Position numbers and translations under genes: made by a program. From Fimenecus sp036652055 (lineage in GTDB: Bacteria > Bacillota > Clostridia > Oscillospirales > Acutalibacteraceae): a stretch of DNA of 64,000 nt. Position 1 is the stretch's first letter, and each line of letters opens with the position of its first letter. Shown here in pieces: positions 31,936-41,477 of the stretch. The stretch is taken from positions 10,558 through 74,557 of the forward strand of contig JAVVWP010000005.1 of NCBI GenBank assembly GCA_036652055.1, given 5' to 3'. The notes beneath the pieces were generated by a model that was given only the letters and a program-made list of their open reading frames with translations, did no database searches and was not told where the DNA came from.

Positions 31936-33781
31936 AACCTTTACCTTTTTTATTTATTTTAGGCTTTTGGGCATAACTTTTTGAACTAACTACACTGCCC
32001 TTTATAAGGCAATTTGCACCAGTTCCTATTAAATCAGTTCTGCCAACTTTTTTTAAGGCTTCTTCTATTAATGGCTTGTTTTTTGGATTAAAATATTGCA
32101 TCAAACCTCTTTGTAATGCCTTATCGTGTGAAGTTTTAGCAACATAAATTGGCTCTAAAGTGTATGGGTCCATCTCAGAATAAAACATTGCCGTGGAAAT
32201 AGTTCCTGGAGTTGGATAAAAATCTTGCACTTGTTCTGGTCTTAAATGTTCTTTTTTAATAAACAAAGCTAATTCGACCGCATCTTTTAAAGTGCAGCCT
32301 GGGTGAGAGGACATCAAATATGGCACTAAATATTGTTCCTTGCCTATCTTTTTTGTAATGTCAAAATATTTTTTTGAAAATTTCAAATAGGCTTCTATAT
32401 GTGGCTTTCCCATTTTATCGAGAACTGCGGCAGAACAATGTTCAGGTGCAACTTTTAACTGCCCACTAACATGGTTTTCAACTAATTCTTTGAAGAACTC
32501 ATCATTTTTGTCTTCTAAAAGATAATCATACCTTATCCCTGAACGGATAAAAACTTTTTTAATTCCATCAATTTTTCTAACACTTCGAAGAATATCAAGG
32601 TATTCACTATGGTCAGCCTTTAAAGACGGGCAAACGGTAGGTGCCAAACATTTTTTACCCTTGCAAAGCCCTAATTTGAGCTGCTTTTCACATGATGGGT
32701 ATCTGAAATTTGCTGTTGGCCCTCCAATATCATGTATATATCCTTTAAAATCAGGCATTTTTGCAATGTTTTTTGCTTCTGCTAATATTGACTCTTTGCT
32801 TCTCGATGTAATAAATCTGCCTTGATGAAAAGCAAGCGAACAAAAATTGCACGCACCAAAGCACCCTCTATTATGAGTAATTGAAAATTTAACTTCTTCA
32901 ATCCCAGGAACTCCACCGTCTTTTTCATATGATGGGTGATAAGTTCTTTCAAAAGGCAAACTATAAACCCAGTCAAGTTCAGCAGTAGTCAGCGGAGGCA
33001 TAGGTGGATTTTGCACTAACATTTTTTTGCCATGACGCTGTTTTATAAGCTTGCCTCGAATATGGTCTTGCTCATCTTGCTGAATTCTACAAGAGATTGC
33101 GTATTCTTTTTTTGATTTAATAACATTTTCAAACGACGGGCATTCTGCACCATACAGCGGTGTATCTACAACATCAACCGCATAGCAAGTTCCCTTGACA
33201 TCGGTAATGGTTTTGATGCTTTCACCATTATTTAGGCGTTCTGCTATCTCTATTGTTTGATTTTCACCCATTCCATAAGAAATTAAATCTGCATCAGATT
33301 CAAAAAGTATTGATGGTCTTATTTTATCGTCCCAATAATCATAATGAGCAAATCTTCTAAGTGACGCTTCAAGCCCACCTATTATAATCGGAACATCGCC
33401 ATATGCTTCTCTAATCTTTTTGCAGTATACAATAACCGCTCTATCAGGTCTTTTGCCAATCTTTCCACCAGAAGTGTAGGCATCAGTGCTTCTAATTCTT
33501 TTTGAAACGGTATAATGAGCTACCATTGAATCAATATTTCCTGAGGATACAAAAAATCCAAGGCGAGGTTTTCCAAATTTTTTAAAATCTTTGATACCAT
33601 TAAAATCAGGCTGTGAAAGAAAAGCAACCTTATAACCTTTTGCCTCTAAAACCCTTGTAATAATTGCCGCACCAAAACTTGGGTGGTCAACATATGCATC
33701 TCCCGAAACATAAACAAAATCGACTTCATTCCAGCCACGCTGTTCAATTTCTTTATAGGTAATTGGTAAAAAATTACTCAT
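31922..33781 (-). CDS. YgiQ family radical SAM protein
   Basis: This 619-residue protein has an N-terminal Rossmann-like domain (VSGDAYVDHPSFGAAIITRVLEAKGYKV), the radical-SAM cluster motif CxxxCxxC in RGCFGACNFCSLAF, and the long C-terminal YgiQ region (YLVPYLMSSHPGC, FYPTPGT). YgiQ/UPF0313 proteins are widespread with no settled reaction. GGAG before ATG 33781 sets the start; it overlaps ftsK by 8 bp, indicating translational coupling. Confidence 0.93.
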   Translation of the reverse strand: MSNFLPITYKEIEQRGWNEVDFVYVSGDAYVDHPSFGAAIITRVLEAKGYKVAFLSQPDFNGIKDFKKFGKPRLGFFVSSGNIDSMVAHYTVSKRIRSTDAYTSGGKIGKRPDRAVIVYCKKIREAYGDVPIIIGGLEASLRRFAHYDYWDDKIRPSILFESDADLISYGMGENQTIEIAERLNNGESIKTITDVKGTCYAVDVVDTPLYGAECPSFENVIKSKKEYAISCRIQQDEQDHIRGKLIKQRHGKKMLVQNPPMPPLTTAELDWVYSLPFERTYHPSYEKDGGVPGIEEVKFSITHNRGCFGACNFCSLAFHQGRFITSRSKESILAEAKNIAKMPDFKGYIHDIGGPTANFRYPSCEKQLKLGLCKGKKCLAPTVCPSLKADHSEYLDILRSVRKIDGIKKVFIRSGIRYDYLLEDKNDEFFKELVENHVSGQLKVAPEHCSAAVLDKMGKPHIEAYLKFSKKYFDITKKIGKEQYLVPYLMSSHPGCTLKDAVELALFIKKEHLRPEQVQDFYPTPGTISTAMFYSEMDPYTLEPIYVAKTSHDKALQRGLMQYFNPKNKPLIEEALKKVGRTDLIGTGANCLIKGSVVSSKSYAQKPKINKKGKGYGKK

Positions 33782-36239
33782 TATTCTCCTCATCTTGTGG
33801 TGTATCTTCCATTGTGTAATCCTTTGACGCACCGCCTTGTGCTAATGCGTTCATTTCATACCATTGCTGCTTTGTAACTAAAACCTTTCGTGGCTTGCTT
33901 CCCTCATATGGCCCTATAATTCCACGCTCTTCAAGGTTATCTATAATTCTTGCAGCTCTTGCATATCCTAATTTTAATTTTCTTTGTAAAAGCGTTGTTG
34001 ATGCCATTTGAGATTCAACAACAACTTCAATTGCTTTAGGAAGCATTTCGTCAGTATCGCCATCAATCTCGTCAGAAGAAGTAACACCGCTATTTTTTTT
34101 CTTTTCCATTGCAGCTTGGCGTTCAATTTCCTTCATAACTTCATCATCATAAACTGACTGTTCTTGCCCTTTAATAAAATCGACTACATTTTCAACTTCT
34201 TTGTCAGATAAATAGCAACCTTGAATTCTAACAGGTTTTGCAATTCCAACAGGATAGAACAACATATCACCATTACCAAGTAGCTTTTCAGCTCCAACAG
34301 TATCAATAATCGTTCTTGAATCTATTTGTGATGAAACAGAAAGTGAAATTCTGCTTGGAATATTTGCTTTGATTATACCTGTAATGACATCAACTGATGG
34401 TCGTTGCGTTGCAATTACAAGATGCATTCCTGCCGCACGAGCCATTTGTGCAAGCCTACAAATAGAATCTTCTACTTCGTGAGGAGCTGCCATCATCAGG
34501 TCAGAAAGCTCGTCAATAAAGATAACGATTTGTGGCATCTTCTTTTGCCCATTAGTTTCACAAATACTATTGTATCCGGCAATATCTCGAACATTATTTT
34601 CAGAAAATGTTTTATATCGTGTTAGCATTTCTGTAACTGCCCAAGCAAGTGCCCCCGAAGCTTTTCGTGGATCTGAAACAACAGGAACAATAAGATGTGG
34701 TATTCCATTGTACACTGTAAATTCAACTTGTTTTGGATCAATCATTAAAAGTTTTACTTCATCTGGTGTTGCATTATAAAGAATACTAACAATCATAGAG
34801 TTAAGGCAAACAGATTTTCCTGAGCCTGTCGTACCCGCAATAAGCAAATGTGGCATCTTTGATAGGTCAGCATATGTAGTATTTCCTGCAATATCTTTAC
34901 CCAGTGCAACAAAAAGCTTTGATTTTGCTTTTTTATATTGGTCTGTATCAATTATTTCACGAAGCGTAACAGTTGAACGATTTTTATTAGGAACTTCAAT
35001 TCCAACAGCAGCTTTGTTTGGAATTGGGGCTTCAATTCTAACGCCAGATGCAGCAAGATTAAGTGCAATATCATCAGAGAGAGTTGTAATTCTGCTGATT
35101 TTAACTCCTGCTGCTGGTTGAATTTCATAGCGAGTAACAGAAGGCCCTCTGCTAATATCTACAACCCTTGTTTCAACGCCAAAGCTTTTTAGGGTATCTA
35201 CAAGCTTGGTTGCATTAAGCTTTAGTTCATCTTCATATTTTATTTTATTTGTAACTTTAGCAAAGTTAAGACAATCAAGTGGAGGCAATTTATAAACCTT
35301 TGCAGGAGCATTTTCATCTATGATTTCATTTACTACCTTTGAAGCTTCATCAACTATTTTTTCTTCTGCCGAAACTTGTGATTTAGAGTTTGCCTCATCT
35401 GCCGAATTTAGATTTTTAATAATATCGTCTAAAAGAACAGGCTTAGATGATATTGGCTCATCTGCTTTAGGAAGTTCTTCAATTATTTCATCAAGTGTTT
35501 CTTGAACAGGTTCTTCTGATTGCTTTTTATGCCCTCTCCCCTTTTTAGGTTCATCATCAGGCATTGGGCCTAAATCAACATCAGGATCAAATTTTGGCTT
35601 TTCACGCTCTTTAATTTGAGTTATTTTATCTTCTGTATATTCACTTGCCTTTTGAACAGGTTTCCAAATTCCTTTAAACAGCCTAATAAGCGTAGTTCCT
35701 GTAACAAGCATAAGGCAAAGAAATGAAAGAATAAGAATAATAGCAATTGCTGCCGCTTTACTACTGCCTGTTGCAATAAGAATTCCGCCACCAATTATTG
35801 CCCCAACAGCTCCGCCACCTAAGAATGAATTTTCATATCTAAATAGGTTAAATGCGTCTTCAATATCTAAAAGGAAATCTGCTTCACCGTTAAATTTAAA
35901 AATATGTATAGCACTACAAATTAAAAAGACTAAAGATATGGCCTCAACTATTTTATATGCAACTTTAGATGAAGTTTTATCAATTGCAAATATTATTGCT
36001 ATGTATATTAAAATAATTGGGCATAAAAAAGAGGAAAATCCAAATAGACCAAAAATTAATGTTCTAAGCATTCCCCAAAGCCCGCCGCCTTTAATGAATG
36101 TTACGCAAATTAAGAAAAGAGAAATGCAAAAAAGTACAATAGCAGACACCTCCTTGCGTGCAGAAGAAGTGTCTTTTGTAATTTTCTTTGTTTGTTTATT
36201 TCCTTGAGGCTTTTTGTTCCCGTTTTTTGCGGTAGCCAT
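33774..36239 (-). CDS. ftsK: DNA translocase FtsK/SpoIIIE
   Basis: This 821-residue septal DNA pump has a lysine-rich N-terminus, four membrane helices (about residues 35-185), an acidic linker and the motor. The motor has Walker A GTTGSGKSV and Walker B IVIFIDELSDLMM. The C-terminal gamma winged-helix (STTLLQRKLKLGYARAARIIDNLEERGIIG) reads orienting DNA sequences. The family moves chromosomes through the closing division or sporulation septum. Position after tepA-ylzJ matches the B. subtilis spoIIIE locus. GGAGGG precedes the ATG at 36239. Confidence 0.95.
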   Translation of the reverse strand: MATAKNGNKKPQGNKQTKKITKDTSSARKEVSAIVLFCISLFLICVTFIKGGGLWGMLRTLIFGLFGFSSFLCPIILIYIAIIFAIDKTSSKVAYKIVEAISLVFLICSAIHIFKFNGEADFLLDIEDAFNLFRYENSFLGGGAVGAIIGGGILIATGSSKAAAIAIILILSFLCLMLVTGTTLIRLFKGIWKPVQKASEYTEDKITQIKEREKPKFDPDVDLGPMPDDEPKKGRGHKKQSEEPVQETLDEIIEELPKADEPISSKPVLLDDIIKNLNSADEANSKSQVSAEEKIVDEASKVVNEIIDENAPAKVYKLPPLDCLNFAKVTNKIKYEDELKLNATKLVDTLKSFGVETRVVDISRGPSVTRYEIQPAAGVKISRITTLSDDIALNLAASGVRIEAPIPNKAAVGIEVPNKNRSTVTLREIIDTDQYKKAKSKLFVALGKDIAGNTTYADLSKMPHLLIAGTTGSGKSVCLNSMIVSILYNATPDEVKLLMIDPKQVEFTVYNGIPHLIVPVVSDPRKASGALAWAVTEMLTRYKTFSENNVRDIAGYNSICETNGQKKMPQIVIFIDELSDLMMAAPHEVEDSICRLAQMARAAGMHLVIATQRPSVDVITGIIKANIPSRISLSVSSQIDSRTIIDTVGAEKLLGNGDMLFYPVGIAKPVRIQGCYLSDKEVENVVDFIKGQEQSVYDDEVMKEIERQAAMEKKKNSGVTSSDEIDGDTDEMLPKAIEVVVESQMASTTLLQRKLKLGYARAARIIDNLEERGIIGPYEGSKPRKVLVTKQQWYEMNALAQGGASKDYTMEDTPQDEENNE

Positions 36240-36284
36240 CTGCTGTCCCTCCAATTTCAACTTCATTTTATTATAAATTTTTCA

Positions 36285-36470
36285 TTATTTAAAATTATTA
36301 TAATTCAAATAATCATAAGGATTAGTTGAAAATATTGACTCTAAGTTTTTTTGACCATTAATATCTTTATAAAAAGCATATCCATTTTTAATTGGCACTG
36401 TTAATTCAACTTCATTAGTAAATTCATAAGGAAAAATATCAGAAAATGGCACGATAGAATATAAAATCAT
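36285..36470 (-). CDS. ylzJ: YlzJ-like protein
   Basis: The 61-residue protein begins MILYSIVPFSDIFP, the hallmark of the uncharacterised YlzJ-like family found between tepA and spoIIIE in spore formers. Its ATG overlaps the tepA stop as ATGA, so translation is coupled. The function is unknown. Confidence 0.8.
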   Translation of the reverse strand: MILYSIVPFSDIFPYEFTNEVELTVPIKNGYAFYKDINGQKNLESIFSTNPYDYLNYNNFK

Positions 36471-37204
36471 TCTTTTTCACCATTTTTATCAATAATATCA
36501 CATAGACAGTTAAGTGCATCTGAAAGACCGCCAATGCTATCAATCAAGCCTTCTCTAACTGCGGCGTCACCATCAAGAACTGTTCCTACATCCATCACAA
36601 GCTCACCTGTTGCAAGCATAAGGCTTCGGAATTTATCAGCAGTCATAGATGAATTTTCAGCAACAAATCTAACAATTCGTTCTTGCATTTTATCAAAATA
36701 TGATAATGTCTGTGGTACTCCCAAAACTAATCCATTCATTCTGACAGGATGAATAGTCATAGTTGCCGAGGGAACAATAAAAGATTTTTGAACTGAAACA
36801 GCAAGTGGAACGCCAATAGAATGCCCACCGCCTAAAACTAAAGAAACCGTAGGGGTTTTCATTCCGCTTAAAAGTTCTGCAATGGCAAGCCCTGCTTCAA
36901 TATCTCCACCCACAGTGTTTAAAATAACGATTAAACCCTCGATATCCTTACTTTCTTCTATCGCAACCAATTGAGGGATAACATGTTCATACTTGGTTGT
37001 TTTATTCTGTGGAGGTAAAATATAGTGACCTTCTATTTGACCTATTATTGTTAAACAATGAATATAATGCCCGTTTTTGTCAACCGTCACAGAGCCATTA
37101 TCAATAACTTGTTTCATACCTTCATCAGAGGTTTCAATGTTTTGTTCATCAGGTGGAGGTGCTGTTGGTAAAGTTGGTGCTGTAAAATCATTATCTTTTT
37201 GCAT
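36467..37204 (-). CDS. tepA: ClpP-class serine protease TepA (YmfB-like)
   Basis: The 245-residue protein has a ClpP-like fold with a Gln/Pro-rich N-terminus. The core begins GQIEGHYILPPQNKTTKYEHVIPQL and holds the candidate nucleophile in GGGHSIGVPLA and a following MTIHPVRMNG with the histidine. In B. subtilis the homologue is linked to preprotein translocation and SASP degradation. The gene order tepA-ylzJ-ftsK is the same as in Bacillus. AAGGA precedes the ATG. Confidence 0.87.
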   Translation of the reverse strand: MQKDNDFTAPTLPTAPPPDEQNIETSDEGMKQVIDNGSVTVDKNGHYIHCLTIIGQIEGHYILPPQNKTTKYEHVIPQLVAIEESKDIEGLIVILNTVGGDIEAGLAIAELLSGMKTPTVSLVLGGGHSIGVPLAVSVQKSFIVPSATMTIHPVRMNGLVLGVPQTLSYFDKMQERIVRFVAENSSMTADKFRSLMLATGELVMDVGTVLDGDAAVREGLIDSIGGLSDALNCLCDIIDKNGEKE

Positions 37205-37360
37205 TTAATCAATCCTTATTTAAAAATTCACTATTATTGTTTGCAAATTTTTAGGATTTATTTAATGCTAATGACAATAAATTATATCACTATTCGGCAA
37301 TAATATCAATATTATGTTTGATTTTACTTTGTTTTTCTATAAAATACCATTGATAATTCA

Positions 37361-37389
37361 TTGACAAAGAATTAGTTTTAGATTACAAT
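37361..37389 (+). promoter_or_regulatory. Promoter of acn-icd-rex
   Basis: TTGACA (37361-37366) and TACAAT (37384-37389) are 17 bp apart, about 50 bases before the acn start. A TTGTTAA (37402-37408) just downstream matches one half of the Rex operator consensus TTGTTAAN4TTAACAA, but the second half is poor. Confidence 0.7.
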
Positions 37390-37438
37390 ATGTATATAAG
37401 ATTGTTAAAAAAGTGAAAAAGTGAGGAATATTTAGATT

Positions 37439-39370
37439 ATGGGATTAACAGTTGCACAAAAGCTAATTAAAAGTCATTTAGTTTCAGGCGATATGACTGT
37501 TGGAAGTGAAGTTGGGCTTCGCATTGACCAAACATTAACTCAAGATGCCACAGGAACTATGGCATATCTTGAATTTGAAGCAATGGGTGTAAAAAGAGTA
37601 AAGACCGAATTGTCTGTTGCGTATATTGACCATAATACACTTCAAACAGGATTTGAAAATGCTGATGACCACAGATTTATTGCGAGCGTTGCTAAAAAAA
37701 GAGGAATTAGATTTTCAAGACCAGGAAACGGAATTTGTCATCAAGTTCATCTCGAAAGATTTGGAAAGCCAGGAAAAACACTTATTGGTTCTGACAGCCA
37801 CACTCCTACTGGTGGTGGAATTGGAATGCTTGCAATGGGTGCCGGTGGTTTAGATGTTGCTGTTGCTATGGGCGGCGGAACATACTATATAACTATGCCA
37901 AAAATTGTTAATGTTAAGCTAAGCGGAAAGCTAAATCCATATGTTGCTGCAAAAGATGTTATTCTTGAAGTCTTAAGAATAATGACCGTTAAGGGTGGCG
38001 TTGGTAAAATCATTGAATATACAGGCGATGGTGTATTAACTCTATCTGTTCCTGAAAGAGCAACAATTACAAATATGGGAGCAGAACTTGGTGCTACAAC
38101 ATCTGTTTTCCCATCAGATGAAATTACTAAAGCTTTCTTAAAGGCTCAAAAAAGAGAAAATGACTATATTGAATTAAAAGCTGATTGTGATGCTGTATAT
38201 GACGAAACTATTGAAATTAATCTTAATGAGCTTTCTCCAATGGCAGCTATGCCACATATGCCTGATAGAGTAAAATCAGTTAATGAAATCGGCGAAATTA
38301 AGGTTGACCAAGTTTGTATTGGCTCATGTACAAATTCATCGCTTATGGATATGCTAAAAGTTGCAGCGATTTTAAAAGGAAAAACCGTATCCCCTTCTGT
38401 TAGCCTTTCAATTGCTCCTGGCTCAAAACAAGTTCTTAATATGCTTGCTTTGAATGGTGCATTATCAGATATGATTGAAGCAGGCGCTCGAATTCTCGAA
38501 AGTGCTTGTGGCCCATGTATTGGAATGGGGCAATCACCTAATTCAAAGGGTGTTTCTCTTAGAACTTTTAATCGTAACTTTGAAGGTCGCTCTGGCACTG
38601 CTGATGCGGGTATTTATCTTGTAAGCCCCGAGGTTGCAGCCGCTTCTGCAATTACTGGTTATTTAACTGATCCACGCAAATTAGGTGAAGAGATCACAAT
38701 CAAAATGCCAAATGAATTTATGATTAATGATAATATGGTTGAAATGCCTGCTTCTGAAATTGAAGCCAATGATGTTGAAGTAATATATGGTCCTAATATA
38801 AAGCCTTTCCCTACAACTGAAAAAATGCCAAATGATATAGAGGCAAAAGCTGTTTTAAAAGTTGGAGATGATATTACAACTGACCATATTATGCCTGCTG
38901 GTGCTAAAATTTTGCCTTATCGTTCTAACATTCCTCATCTTTCACAATTTTGCTTTGCTGCTTGTGATAAAGAGTTTTCTGAAAGATGTAAAAAAGAGGG
39001 CAAGGGCATTATTATTGGTGGAGCTAACTATGGGCAAGGCTCATCAAGAGAACACGCAGCACTTGTACCACTCTATTTAGGTATTAAAGCTGTTATTACA
39101 AAATCATTTGCACGAATTCATTGTGCAAATCTTATTAATGCTGGCATATTACCTCTTACTTTTACTAATGCAAGTGATTATGATAAGGTTTCACAGGGTG
39201 ATGAACTGAGCCTTATTGACATTAAAAATTCTATACTTAATGAATTGCCTGCAAAATTATTCAATAAAACAAAAAATGAAGAATATGAACTTAATTATGA
39301 CCTTTCACAAAGACAAAAGGATATTATTGTTTCAGGTGGATTACTTAATTATACAAGAGAAAACATATAA
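37439..39370 (+). CDS. acn: Aconitate hydratase
   Basis: This 643-residue 4Fe-4S enzyme interconverts citrate and isocitrate. The cluster cysteines are in CIGSCTNSS and in ESACGPCIGMG. SDSHTPTGGGIGMLAMGAGGLDVAVAMGG and the C-terminal swivel domain with NYGQGSSREHAAL are present. It belongs to the shorter (about 640-residue) bacterial aconitase branch rather than the 900-residue AcnA or AcnB. GTGAGGA is upstream of the ATG. It heads a three-gene unit supplying 2-oxoglutarate. Confidence 0.95.
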   Translation: MGLTVAQKLIKSHLVSGDMTVGSEVGLRIDQTLTQDATGTMAYLEFEAMGVKRVKTELSVAYIDHNTLQTGFENADDHRFIASVAKKRGIRFSRPGNGICHQVHLERFGKPGKTLIGSDSHTPTGGGIGMLAMGAGGLDVAVAMGGGTYYITMPKIVNVKLSGKLNPYVAAKDVILEVLRIMTVKGGVGKIIEYTGDGVLTLSVPERATITNMGAELGATTSVFPSDEITKAFLKAQKRENDYIELKADCDAVYDETIEINLNELSPMAAMPHMPDRVKSVNEIGEIKVDQVCIGSCTNSSLMDMLKVAAILKGKTVSPSVSLSIAPGSKQVLNMLALNGALSDMIEAGARILESACGPCIGMGQSPNSKGVSLRTFNRNFEGRSGTADAGIYLVSPEVAAASAITGYLTDPRKLGEEITIKMPNEFMINDNMVEMPASEIEANDVEVIYGPNIKPFPTTEKMPNDIEAKAVLKVGDDITTDHIMPAGAKILPYRSNIPHLSQFCFAACDKEFSERCKKEGKGIIIGGANYGQGSSREHAALVPLYLGIKAVITKSFARIHCANLINAGILPLTFTNASDYDKVSQGDELSLIDIKNSILNELPAKLFNKTKNEEYELNYDLSQRQKDIIVSGGLLNYTRENI

Positions 39371-39389
39371 ATGACGGAGGAAAATAAAA

Positions 39390-40559
39390 ATGACAGAAGA
39401 ACAATTAAAATTAGCTACTGAAAAATTTGAGGTGTTGATTAGAGAACAATCAGCTCGTTCCGATAAAATAAAATCAGAAAAAGAGTTCTTAGATTTTGAA
39501 AACTTAGACAAAATAATAATCGGTGTTTGTGGCGGTGACGGAATAGGTCCAATTATAACAAAAGAGTCGGCAAGGGTTCTTGAATATATATTGGCTGATG
39601 ATGTTAAAAATGGTAAAGTTGAATTTAAAACAATTGACGGTTTAACTATTGAAAACCGTGTTGCAGTTATGAAAGCAATCCCAGATGATGTTTTGGCAGA
39701 ACTTAAAAAATGCCATGTTATTCTTAAAGGTCCTACAACTACTCCTCAAGCTGGTGATCCGTGGCCAAATATTGAAAGTGCAAATGTTGCTATGAGAAAA
39801 GCTCTTGACCTTTTTGCTAATGTTCGCCCTGTTAAGGTTGCAGAAAAAGGAATTGACTGGACTTTTTTCCGTGAAAATACAGAAGGTGCTTATGCAGTTG
39901 GCTCAAAAGGAATTCATATTGATGATGACCTTGCAATAGATTTTGTTGTTGCAACAAGTGAGGGCAGTGAAAGAATTGCTCGAATTGCTTATGACTATGC
40001 AAGAAAAAATAAAAAAGAGCGTGTTTCAATCATTAACAAGGCAAATGTTATTAAAACCACTGATGGTAAATTTTTAAGCATTTGCAAAAAAGTAGGTGAG
40101 GAATTCCCTGAAATCATCACTGATGAATGGTATGTTGACATCACAACTGCAAAATTAATAGATGAAAAACGCAGAAAAGACTTTAAGGTTTTTGTTCTTC
40201 CTAATCTTTATGGTGATATAATTACTGACGAAGCGGCTGAATTTCAAGGCGGAGTTGGGACTGCTGGAAGTGCTAATCTTGGGAAAAAATATGCAATGTT
40301 TGAAGCAATTCACGGTTCTGCGCCAAGAATGGTTCGTGAGGGCAGAGGTAAGTTTGCCGATCCTTGCTCAATTCTTCGTGCATCTGTTATGCTTCTTTCA
40401 CATATTGGCAAACAAAAGGAGGCTGATTTGCTTGAAAAAGCTCTCGATTTTTGTATGTATGAAGATAAAAAATTAAAAATTACCGGTCGTGATGATGGTG
40501 CAACTTGTAGCGACTTTGGTAATTATGTAATGGAAACTGTTAAACAGCTTTCAAAGTGA
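39390..40559 (+). CDS. icd: Isocitrate dehydrogenase (isocitrate/isopropylmalate dehydrogenase family)
   Basis: The 389-residue enzyme has the family's GGDGIGPIITKES start, the substrate loop RENTEGAYAVGSKG and the metal/cofactor segment NLYGDIITDEAAEFQGGVGTAGSAN followed by EAIHGSAPRMV. Position directly after aconitase supports isocitrate as substrate. The coenzyme (NAD or NADP) cannot be decided by eye. GGAGG precedes the ATG; the stop codon lies within the ribosome site of rex. Confidence 0.9.
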   Translation: MTEEQLKLATEKFEVLIREQSARSDKIKSEKEFLDFENLDKIIIGVCGGDGIGPIITKESARVLEYILADDVKNGKVEFKTIDGLTIENRVAVMKAIPDDVLAELKKCHVILKGPTTTPQAGDPWPNIESANVAMRKALDLFANVRPVKVAEKGIDWTFFRENTEGAYAVGSKGIHIDDDLAIDFVVATSEGSERIARIAYDYARKNKKERVSIINKANVIKTTDGKFLSICKKVGEEFPEIITDEWYVDITTAKLIDEKRRKDFKVFVLPNLYGDIITDEAAEFQGGVGTAGSANLGKKYAMFEAIHGSAPRMVREGRGKFADPCSILRASVMLLSHIGKQKEADLLEKALDFCMYEDKKLKITGRDDGATCSDFGNYVMETVKQLSK

Positions 40560-40568
40560 GGAATTAAT

Positions 40569-41201
40569 ATGGCTAAAAATGATTGCGTTTCATTATCAGT
40601 TATAAAAAGATTACCCCGATATTATCGCTTTTTAGGCGAACTTAAAAATAGTTCCGTCAGCAGAGTATCCTCAGGTGAGTTATCAAAGAGAATGGGCTTT
40701 ACAGCTTCTCAAATTCGGCAAGACCTTAACTGTTTTGGCGGTTTTGGTCAACAAGGCTATGGCTATAATGTTGACCAGCTATATGAAGAAATAGGAAATA
40801 TCTTAGGTGTAAACAGCAAGCAAAAGACTATTTTAATTGGTGCAGGAAACCTCGGCAGAGCAGTTGCAGCACATATGTCATTTGAGGCAAGAGGCTTTAA
40901 CCTAATTGGGATTTTTGATAAGAATGTTGCTCTGTCAGGTCAGCTCGTTAGAAACATTCCTATTAGACAAATTGATGGGCTTTATGATTTTTGCCGTGAC
41001 AACAGACCTAAAGTAGCTGTTCTTTGTATTCCAAGCGATAATGCAAAAGAGATTACCGATGAACTTATAAGACTTGGAATAAAAGGTTTTTGGAATTTCA
41101 GCCACTATGATATTGCAGCCGATTATGACGATGTTGCAGTTGAAACCGTTCATTTATCTGATAGCCTTATGACACTCAGCTATCATGTGAATAACTTATA
41201 A
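40569..41201 (+). CDS. rex: Redox-sensing transcriptional repressor Rex
   Basis: Rex (210 residues) is a repressor that leaves DNA when NADH rises. It has an N-terminal winged helix (SSGELSKRMGFTASQIRQDLNCFGGFGQQGYGY), a Rossmann domain with GAGNLGRAVA, and a C-terminal swapped helix ending LSYHVNNL. Cotranscription with acn-icd (9-bp gap) suggests that the oxidative TCA branch and NADH sensing share one unit, possibly with autoregulation. Confidence 0.96.
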   Translation: MAKNDCVSLSVIKRLPRYYRFLGELKNSSVSRVSSGELSKRMGFTASQIRQDLNCFGGFGQQGYGYNVDQLYEEIGNILGVNSKQKTILIGAGNLGRAVAAHMSFEARGFNLIGIFDKNVALSGQLVRNIPIRQIDGLYDFCRDNRPKVAVLCIPSDNAKEITDELIRLGIKGFWNFSHYDIAADYDDVAVETVHLSDSLMTLSYHVNNL

Positions 41202-41219
41202 TAAAAAACATCAAAACAA

Positions 41220-41260
41220 AAAAAGTTGTGAAAGGCTAACCTTTTCACAACTTTTTATTT
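41220..41260. terminator. Bidirectional terminator after rex
   Basis: AAAAAGTTGTGAAAGG (41220-41235) pairs with 41240-41256 with one bulged base around a CTAA loop, with a T-run on the right and an A-run on the left. It serves rex and the converging zinc-ribbon gene. Confidence 0.88.
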
Positions 41261-41276
41261 TTATCATTATTTGTTT

Positions 41277-41477
41277 TTAAATTTCTTTAAACATATCTGT
41301 CTTTACAACTCTGCTATATATTATACTATTACAATCCTTGCAAATTATATGTTCAATTTGAGAGCCAAACACGCCCCCACGAATATCTGTAAACATTGCC
41401 GCCTTATCCATTTGATAACCCTGTGCAAGTGAATTAGAGCCACAATAAGGGCATTCTGAAACTACAACCTTTTTCAT
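41277..41477 (-). CDS. Small zinc-ribbon protein of unknown function
   Basis: This 66-residue cytoplasmic protein has CPYC near the start and CKDC about 36 residues later, a treble-clef or ribbon zinc site. Similar short Firmicutes proteins are loosely named TFIIIB-like because of the ribbon only. Its ATG overlaps the stop of the cohesin-like surface protein as ATGA, so it is made with it. The role is unknown. Confidence 0.7.
   Translation of the reverse strand: MKKVVVSECPYCGSNSLAQGYQMDKAAMFTDIRGGVFGSQIEHIICKDCNSIIYSRVVKTDMFKEI

Noticed and set aside
37402..37419. Complete Rex operator before acn
   Set aside because: Only the left half TTGTTAA fits; the right half does not match TTAACAA, so it is kept only as a weak half-site.
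41277..41477. Real TFIIIB-like transcription factor
   Set aside because: Only a generic zinc-ribbon pattern is shared; the name used for such small proteins is not evidence of a transcription role.
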